Below are positions 13,582-18,187 of a stretch of 18,187 nt of DNA, in pieces (within the stretch, counting starts at the first letter, position 1; the number at the start of each line of letters is the position of its first letter). Made by a program: the position numbers and the translations under genes. The stretch is from Rhodospirillaceae bacterium (GTDB lineage Bacteria; Pseudomonadota; Alphaproteobacteria; SP197): the NCBI GenBank assembly GCA_018700655.1, contig JABIUG010000402.1, positions 1 through 18,187 of the forward strand, read 5' to 3'. The notes beneath the pieces are model-generated. The model made no database searches. It was not told the DNA's origin and worked only from the letters and a program-made list of their open reading frames with translations.

Positions 13582-14343
13582 TCAGGGAACGGCGCGACCG
13601 CCCGAGGCATCGATGATGCTGCCAGTGACGTAAGAGGAAGCATCCGACATCAGCCAGAGGATGCAGTGGCCGATCTCGTCTGCCGTACCGACCCGACCCA
13701 TCGGCATGCTCGCGACGACTTGCTCCATCCAGGCGGGGTCCTTTTCGATGACTTCCCGAATCATGTCGGTCTCGGTCACACCCGGTCGCACGGCGTTTAC
13801 CCGGATGCCTTCGCCCCCGACCTCGCGCGCAAGGCCCGTGGTGATGACATCGACTGCGCCCTTGGAAGCGGCATAGTCGATGAAGGCATTGACGCCGCCG
13901 GTGCGGGCGGCGGCAGACGATACGTTGACGATGGCCCCGCCCTTGCCGCCATGGCGGGTCGACATCCGCCGCACCGCCGCCTGCGAACAGTAGAAGAGAC
14001 CAAAGACATTGACCGCGAAGGTGCTGATCATGTCCTCAGGCAACGTCTCGTCGAGGCGGCCCTGGGTCGCGCCGATGCCGGCGTTGTTGACCAGCGCATC
14101 CAGGGTCCCGAACTCGCGATCGACAGCCGCAAAGATCGCTTCGACATCCTCGACCCTGGAAACATCGCCCTGAATGGCGAAGGCCCGCTGGCCCTCCGCC
14201 TGCACCGCTGCGACGACTTCGTCAGCTGCGTCAGCATTGGCAGCGTAGTTGACTGCAACATCCCAACCATCGGCTGCGGCCAGCAGCGACGCCGCACGGC
14301 CGATTCCCCGGCTGCCACCGGTCACCAGTACTGTCTTGCTCAT
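13582..14343 (-). CDS. SDR family oxidoreductase, YgfF-like
   Basis: This 253-residue classical short-chain dehydrogenase has the cofactor motif TGGSRGIG (8-15), NNAG (86-89), a catalytic serine near S143 (NVSS), Y157-A-A-S-K161 and VRPGVTETDM after the active site. The C-terminal SYVTGSIIDASGG closes the fold. The overall pattern resembles YgfF and glucose/3-ketoacyl-type SDRs; the substrate is unknown. The open frame starts seven codons earlier, but the ATG at 14343 is preceded by GGGAGA and puts the Rossmann strand at the usual place. It lies 50 bp downstream of the enolase-superfamily gene on the same strand, so an NAD(P)-dependent step on a sugar-acid-like intermediate is a reasonable guess. 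Confidence 0.92.
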   Translation of the reverse strand: MSKTVLVTGGSRGIGRAASLLAAADGWDVAVNYAANADAADEVVAAVQAEGQRAFAIQGDVSRVEDVEAIFAAVDREFGTLDALVNNAGIGATQGRLDETLPEDMISTFAVNVFGLFYCSQAAVRRMSTRHGGKGGAIVNVSSAAARTGGVNAFIDYAASKGAVDVITTGLAREVGGEGIRVNAVRPGVTETDMIREVIEKDPAWMEQVVASMPMGRVGTADEIGHCILWLMSDASSYVTGSIIDASGGRAVP

Positions 14344-14393
14344 GGCATTTCTCCCGTGTTTCACCGCGTCGTTATCAGCCGATATGGCCTCTG

Positions 14394-15482
14394 TCAGATC
14401 TCGTAGCTTGCGATCACATCTTCATTCATGCAAACGCCCAGGCCCGGTGCGTCACCCAGCACCGCAACACCCTTGGTAACCTCCATGTCGACACTTCCCA
14501 ACCGGCTGCAGAATGGCTCGTACTGGGGGAAGTATTCGCCAATCAGCGCATTGGGCATGACCGCGCAGGTATGGACCATTGCAGCGGCCCCGACGAGCGT
14601 ACTGTTCCAACAGTGTGGGGCAACAAGCACATCAAAGGCGTCGGCCATGCCGGCGATCTCTATGATGTCCTGCAGGCCACCCACGCCCACAATGTCGGGG
14701 TTCAGGATGTCCGCCGCCTGCTTTTCCAGAACCGCCCGGAAGTGCTGTCTGCCCATCTGCCGCTCACCGGTGACAATGGGCATGGTGACCTGACGCCGGA
14801 TCTCCGCCATCTCGTCGATCCGCTCGCCCGCGATCGGCTCCTCGAACCAGAACGGGTCGAAGGGTGCGAAGGCGTGCGCAGCCTCCAGCGCATGGTCGGC
14901 ATCACCGAGCGCCCAGATATCGAGCAGCATGCGCGCCTCGTCACCGATCGCTTCGCGCACCCGACGGACGGCTTCCGTCGCCTGATCGAGCGGCTCGTAT
15001 TCCATGGGATAGAACTTCAGGGCATCGAAACCCTGCTCCTTGATCGCAACACAACGCTCCACAAGAAGGTCGATCGGGTCATTCGGGGTCAGCGGGTCCA
15101 TGTTGGCATAGAGCGGCAGCGACCGCCGGACCACCGTTCCGAGCAGCTCACAGAGAGGCTTGCCTGCCCTTTTGCCCTGGATGTCCCACAGCGCGACTTC
15201 AAGCGCGCTGGCGGCAGACGAGAGATCGATGCTGAGATGCCCCTCGTCATACCAGCCGGTGACGTTGTCGCGAAAACTCTGTGGCGACGCATCGGGGAGC
15301 GCTTCAAGCATGGCGCCCAGCCCCCTGACGAACTCCGCAATGCCCCGCTCACGGCGGGGGATGGCGTATGCCTCGCCCCAGCCGACGGTTCCGTCGTCGG
15401 CTTCGACACGACAGAAGACGAAGCGTTTCACCGGCGGTTCCGTCCCGGCTGCAAGATAGGTTCTTACCGATCGAATGATCAT
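14394..15482 (-). CDS. Mandelate racemase/muconate lactonizing enzyme family protein (probable acid-sugar dehydratase)
   Basis: This is a 362-residue enolase-superfamily enzyme. The N-terminal capping domain (1-~125) includes GTVGWGEAYA and ALEVALWDIQGKRAGKPL. The barrel carries metal ligands D188 (LLDIWALG), E214 (WFEEPI) and E240 (TGERQ). Candidate acid/base residues are K156 (ALKFYPM, a single lysine where racemases have KxK), D263 (NPDIVGVGGL) and H290 (VAPHCWNS). The Lys plus Asp-His pair fits a mandelate-racemase-subgroup enzyme acting on an acid sugar, most likely as a dehydratase, but the substrate is not readable from sequence. The open frame extends 63 codons upstream with atypical composition. 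The ATG at 15482 fits the family N-terminus, though its ribosome-binding site is weak. It is probably the first gene of the minus-strand unit. Confidence 0.9.
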   Translation of the reverse strand: MIIRSVRTYLAAGTEPPVKRFVFCRVEADDGTVGWGEAYAIPRRERGIAEFVRGLGAMLEALPDASPQSFRDNVTGWYDEGHLSIDLSSAASALEVALWDIQGKRAGKPLCELLGTVVRRSLPLYANMDPLTPNDPIDLLVERCVAIKEQGFDALKFYPMEYEPLDQATEAVRRVREAIGDEARMLLDIWALGDADHALEAAHAFAPFDPFWFEEPIAGERIDEMAEIRRQVTMPIVTGERQMGRQHFRAVLEKQAADILNPDIVGVGGLQDIIEIAGMADAFDVLVAPHCWNSTLVGAAAMVHTCAVMPNALIGEYFPQYEPFCSRLGSVDMEVTKGVAVLGDAPGLGVCMNEDVIASYEI

Positions 15483-15544
15483 TCGCGCACCAACATGCTT
15501 TGTTGCGTCACCTCGTGCGGCGCACAAGGTCGGCCGCCAGCAAT

Positions 15545-15559
15545 CGACAATGACTGTCG
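15545..15559. promoter_or_regulatory. Inverted repeat CGACA-N5-TGTCG
   Basis: Perfect 5-base arms lie 63 bp upstream of the enolase-superfamily start and 5 bp from the longer palindrome at 15565-15576. It could be a second half of a control region. On its own it is short enough to arise by chance. Confidence 0.25.
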
Positions 15560-15564
15560 GGTTC

Positions 15565-15576
15565 CCTTGTACAAGG
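15565..15576. promoter_or_regulatory. Perfect 12-bp palindrome CCTTGTACAAGG, candidate operator
   Basis: This perfect palindrome is 83 bp upstream of the enolase-superfamily start. Its TTGTACAA core resembles operators of FadR-type GntR regulators, which commonly control acid-sugar catabolic genes. No GntR gene lies in this window, so the assignment is inference. Confidence 0.4.
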
Positions 15577-15915
15577 TGCTCGGGAAGGCTGCCATCGCAC
15601 ATGACAGAATCGACCATGCGGCTGCGCGGTTCCCGCAGCCACAATCCAGTCGCGTTGAGCCGGCTCGGCATGCATCTTGATATCTGGAAGAGATTGGCTG
15701 GGGTTCATGGACACGTATCGAACTATGTGCATGGCACCGGATCAAGCGTTTCGCCTAATTCTTGGAGAGTTGGAAGAACTACGGCGCGCCGGATGATCAG
15801 GATGTTGCGTGACGGTCTTGATGGTGAACCGCAGCCGGCCATGCACTATCATCGAAATCAGACCAGTCAGCGGGGCAGGCCAAGGGCAGCCAGGCGACGG
15901 TTTGGCTGTGCCTTT

Positions 15916-15946
15916 GGTGTCGTCACGTTAAGTGAGCTAGTCGGCC
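15916..15946 (+). repeat. Left terminal inverted repeat of the IS6-family element
   Basis: The outer 16 bases, GGTGTCGTCACGTTAA, match the right end (GGCATCGTCAACTTAA read on the minus strand) at 12 of 16 positions. A TCGGCC block recurs further in on both sides. The exact outer boundary is uncertain by a few bases. Confidence 0.6.
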
Positions 15947-15972
15947 AGGGGCTGAGATTGTAGTCTCGAACC

Positions 15973-16661
15973 ATGAGCCCACTCTCCTTCAAGCGTCACC
16001 GTTTCCCACCTGAGATCATTCGCCGCGCGGCCTGGCTCTACGCCAGGTTCACGTTGTCATACCGCGACATCGAGGAGATCCTGGCGGAGCGCGGCATCGA
16101 CGTGTCCTCCGAAACGGCACGGCGCTGGTTCCTGAAATTCGGTCCGACCATCGCCGCCACCTGAGGCGCCTGCGGCCGAGCGACCACTGGCACCTTGACG
16201 AGATGGTGGTGCGCATCAACGGCAAGAAGCACTGGCTGTGGCGCGCCGTCGACAACGAGGGTGAGGAGCTGGACTTCCTCGTCCAGACGAGGCGCAACGC
16301 CAAGGCCGCCAGGAAGCTCATGAAGAAGCTGCTCAAGAAGTATGGCTTCGCTCCCTCGCGGATCGTGACCGACAAGCTCGCGTCCTATCCGGCTGCCTTC
16401 AAAGCGATTGGACTGAGTGCCGAGCACGATCGTGGCCTCCGCGCCAACAACCGGGCTGAGAACTCGCACCTTCCAATCCGACGACGAGAACGAAAACAAC
16501 AGGGCTTCAAGTCGCCCGGGTCAGCACAGCGCTTCCTCTCCGTCCACGCCGCCACTCACAACACCTTCTACCACCAGAGACATCTCACAAACCGGTCTAA
16601 CTACAAGCAGCTTCGAGCTGGCTCGTTCGACGCGTGGGCCATGGCGTGCGCAACAGCCTGA
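15973..16661 (+). pseudogene. IS6-family DDE transposase, frameshifted
   Basis: The first 63 codons encode the helix-turn-helix part (FKRHRFPPEIIRRAAWLYAR, YRDIEEILAERGIDVSSETARRW) and run into a stop at 16162-16164. The sequence continues in another frame as HLRRLRPSDHWHLDEMVVRI, through IVTDKLASY and NNRAENSH, to a stop at 16661. The catalytic DDE triad is all present: D of HLDEM, D of VTDK and E of RAEN. The break lies near 16155-16159 and is explained by loss of one base; inserting one base in GCCGCCACC restores the expected N-L-R-R junction. A full protein would be about 229 residues, normal for the family. No slippery heptamer is evident at the break. Confidence 0.85.
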
Positions 16662-16686
16662 TCAGACAACTGCGCCGATATCGCTC

Positions 16687-16714
16687 GGCCGACATGTGTT
16701 AAGTTGACGATGCC
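16687..16714 (-). repeat. Right terminal inverted repeat of the IS6-family element
   Basis: Read on the minus strand the end begins GGCATCGTCAACTTAA and mirrors the left terminus with four mismatches. The inner TCGGCC block follows. It ends about 100 bp before the photolyase stop codon. Confidence 0.6.
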
Positions 16715-16820
16715 GCTGGAACTATCTCAAACACGCAGGATACGTTGCTAACTAAACGCACGGCGCTCTAAATTACCGCCAGACCTATCCAACGAATGGA
16801 GGGTAGCTCATTGCGCGTAA

Positions 16821-18187
16821 TCAGTCTTCATTCTTTCCTGCCCTAAGCAGCTTGTATTTTTCGAGCGCACGGTTCCTCGCCATAGCGTGATCGACGATGG
16901 GCTCTGGGTAGTTTCTACCGAGCTCAATCCCTGCGTCCTCTAGTTCAATCGGTTTGGCCATCCAAGGCGCGTGGATTAACCGGTCCGGCAATTTGGATAT
17001 TTCCGGCACCCAACTCCGGACATAACTGCCATCCGGATCGAACTTCGTCCCTTGAATGGTGGGATTGAAAACACGGAAATAGGGTGCTGCATCAGCGCCG
17101 CAGCCTGCGACCCATTGCCAGCTCGCTGCATTACTCGCGAGATCGGCATCAACAAGCGTATCCCAGAACCAATGCTCACCGGATTGCCAGTCGATCAGTA
17201 GATCCTTGATCAGAAAAGAGGCAACGATCATGCGGACACGATTGTGCATCCAGCCGGTGGTCCACAATTCACGCATGCCGGCATCGACGATTGGATAACC
17301 AGTCGCTCCGCCCTGCCAGGCGGACAGAGCGTCAGGATCATTCGTCCACGGAAAACTGGAAAATTCCCTGCGGAGCGGCTTCAGAGGCAGCTCCGGGAAA
17401 TGAAAAAGCAGGTGATAAGAGAACTCTCTCCAAGCAATTTCAGAGAGATAAGTCTCGGCTCCGCGAGGCATTGGACTGCCTGTCTGAGCAAGCGCACTGG
17501 CGATGACCGTATGCCATATCTGGCGTGGCCCGATTTCACCAAAATGTAAATGAGGAGAGAGGCGTGAGGTGCTGGAAACCCCAGGCAGGTTTCGTTTGTC
17601 CTGGTAGTCGAAAACCGCAGCGTCGGTGAAGTCATGCAAACGCGATTGTGCCGCGTCCTCTCCCGGTGTCCATGCATCCCGCAAGCCACTTGCCCAGTCT
17701 GGTTTTGTCGGGAGCAAACCCCACGAGTTCAGATCGTCACTCTTGGCAAAATCGTTCGGCGCCGGGATCCACTGGGGTGCAGGCTTTAGCTGGTCGGGCT
17801 CTCCGCTCGCGCGCAATGCTTTCCAGAAAGGTGTAAAGACCTTGTATGGCTCACCTTTTTGCGTGGTAATCGCCCAGGGTTCTCTGAGCAGGCCCGCGTT
17901 GAAGCTGCGCGCCTCTATGCCTTTGCCTTTCAGCGCTGTTTTTATTTTTTCATCTCGCCTCGTTGCCCATGGCTCATAACGCCGATTCCAATAAACGCTC
18001 GTAGCGCCCGTTTCGGACAGCAGTTCGTTAATGACGGATTCTGCAGGGCCGGTCTTCAGAATGAGCCTGTTGCCGCGTGCTTCGATCTCAGAGGAGAGAG
18101 CGGACAAAGAGCCGTGGAGCCACCAGCGTGAGGCGCCACCCGGCGACCATTCGCCAGCGTCAGCGTCATCACAAATGTAAACTGGTA
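16821..18187 (-). CDS. phrB: Deoxyribodipyrimidine photolyase (class I CPD type), 5' end outside the window
   Basis: 454 residues are visible. The frame stays open to the window edge and reads PVYICDDADAGEW, then GGASRWWLHGSL, which are standard N-terminal photolyase sequences. The gene therefore extends beyond the window, and the apparent start near 18107 is internal (a TTG codon). About 25-30 residues should be missing. The N-terminal alpha/beta antenna domain is followed by the FAD-binding helical domain with RLSPHLHFGEIGPRQIW, YLSEIAWREFSYHLL, TGYPIVDAGMRELWTTGWMHNR, DADLASNAASWQWVAG and FNPTIQGTKFDPDGSYVR. The enzyme repairs cyclobutane pyrimidine dimers in DNA using light. It stands alone on the minus strand, downstream of nothing related; the IS element lies beyond its 3' end. 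Confidence 0.96.
   Translation of the reverse strand, partial: PVYICDDADAGEWSPGGASRWWLHGSLSALSSEIEARGNRLILKTGPAESVINELLSETGATSVYWNRRYEPWATRRDEKIKTALKGKGIEARSFNAGLLREPWAITTQKGEPYKVFTPFWKALRASGEPDQLKPAPQWIPAPNDFAKSDDLNSWGLLPTKPDWASGLRDAWTPGEDAAQSRLHDFTDAAVFDYQDKRNLPGVSSTSRLSPHLHFGEIGPRQIWHTVIASALAQTGSPMPRGAETYLSEIAWREFSYHLLFHFPELPLKPLRREFSSFPWTNDPDALSAWQGGATGYPIVDAGMRELWTTGWMHNRVRMIVASFLIKDLLIDWQSGEHWFWDTLVDADLASNAASWQWVAGCGADAAPYFRVFNPTIQGTKFDPDGSYVRSWVPEISKLPDRLIHAPWMAKPIELEDAGIELGRNYPEPIVDHAMARNRALEKYKLLRAGKNED

Larger units (their letters stand above)
15483..15915. other. 433-bp stretch without a convincing gene
   Basis: Six frames give only short open frames with atypical composition, rich in Arg, Ser, Thr, Cys and Pro, and I recognise no family in any of them. 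The part next to the enolase-superfamily gene holds two symmetric sequences and is probably its control region. The part next to the IS element could be a decayed remnant, but nothing identifiable remains. Confidence 0.5.
15916..16714 (+). mobile_element. IS6-family insertion sequence
   Basis: An ~800-bp element is defined by imperfect terminal inverted repeats and one transposase reading frame, both typical in size for the IS6 family. It sits between the enolase-superfamily region and the photolyase gene. The eight bases outside each end (GTGCCTTT left, GCTGGAAC right) do not match, so either the ends are off by a few bases or the element has lost its target duplication by recombination, which is common for this family. 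The transposase is frameshifted, so the copy is probably no longer autonomous. Confidence 0.75.

Noticed and set aside
14571..15680. 369-codon open frame on the plus strand
   Set aside because: It is antisense to the enolase-superfamily gene, whose metal ligands are all present. The plus-strand frame shows no recognisable domain.
15475..15963. 162-codon open frame on the plus strand upstream of the transposase
   Set aside because: It crosses the IS left end, lacks a ribosome-binding site, is very rich in Arg and Ser, and resembles nothing I know.
16778..16812. Possible terminator downstream of the photolyase gene
   Set aside because: The stem is short and bulged (TCCA/TGGA core) and no T-run follows on the minus strand.
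18105..18107. Start of the photolyase at 18107
   Set aside because: The codon is an internal TTG. Conserved photolyase sequence continues upstream to the window edge.

Overview
The window is a GC-rich (roughly 60-65% by eye), gene-dense bacterial chromosome segment. The protein families and their sequence style (a TupABC-type tungstate transporter, GbsR-type and excisionase-HTH regulators, a PhyH dioxygenase, an enolase-superfamily dehydratase and YgfF-like SDRs) suggest a heterotrophic alphaproteobacterium, possibly of the Rhodospirillales. That assignment is inference. No rRNA, tRNA or CRISPR array was seen.

Region 1 (1-3638, + strand) is one tight transcription unit. It holds the 3' end of an amidase, six consecutive small GFA/CENP-V zinc-domain genes and a two-domain cupin. 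Gaps are 1-21 bp or 4-bp stop/start overlaps. Copy 1 carries a single-base frameshift, and copy 5 has lost one cysteine of the catalytic zinc motif. This expansion is the most unusual thing in the window. A PhyH-type dioxygenase (3657-4544) converges on it.

Region 2 (4545-7340): a GbsR/MarR-type regulator is divergent from the dioxygenase gene, with a 20-bp near-perfect palindrome over its promoter. It heads a run with a DUF4166 protein and a membrane-anchored TIGR01777-type epimerase/oxidoreductase. An NmrA-like SDR (7327-8187) converges on the last gene and overlaps its end.

Region 3 (8250-13187): a large serine hydrolase of the beta-lactamase fold is translationally coupled to a one-component regulator (excisionase-type HTH plus periplasmic-binding-like domain). 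Facing them is a tungstate ABC transporter in the order tupB-tupC-tupA. The regulator probably senses the oxyanion that the transporter imports.

Region 4 (13297-15482, - strand): an enolase-superfamily (mandelate racemase/muconate lactonizing) enzyme, a YgfF-like SDR and a 68-residue orphan protein, probably a sugar-acid or related catabolic unit.

Region 5 (15483-18187): about 430 bp without a convincing gene, containing a perfect 12-bp palindrome upstream of the enolase-superfamily gene. Then comes an IS6-family insertion sequence with a frameshifted transposase, and last a class I DNA photolyase whose 5' end lies outside the window.
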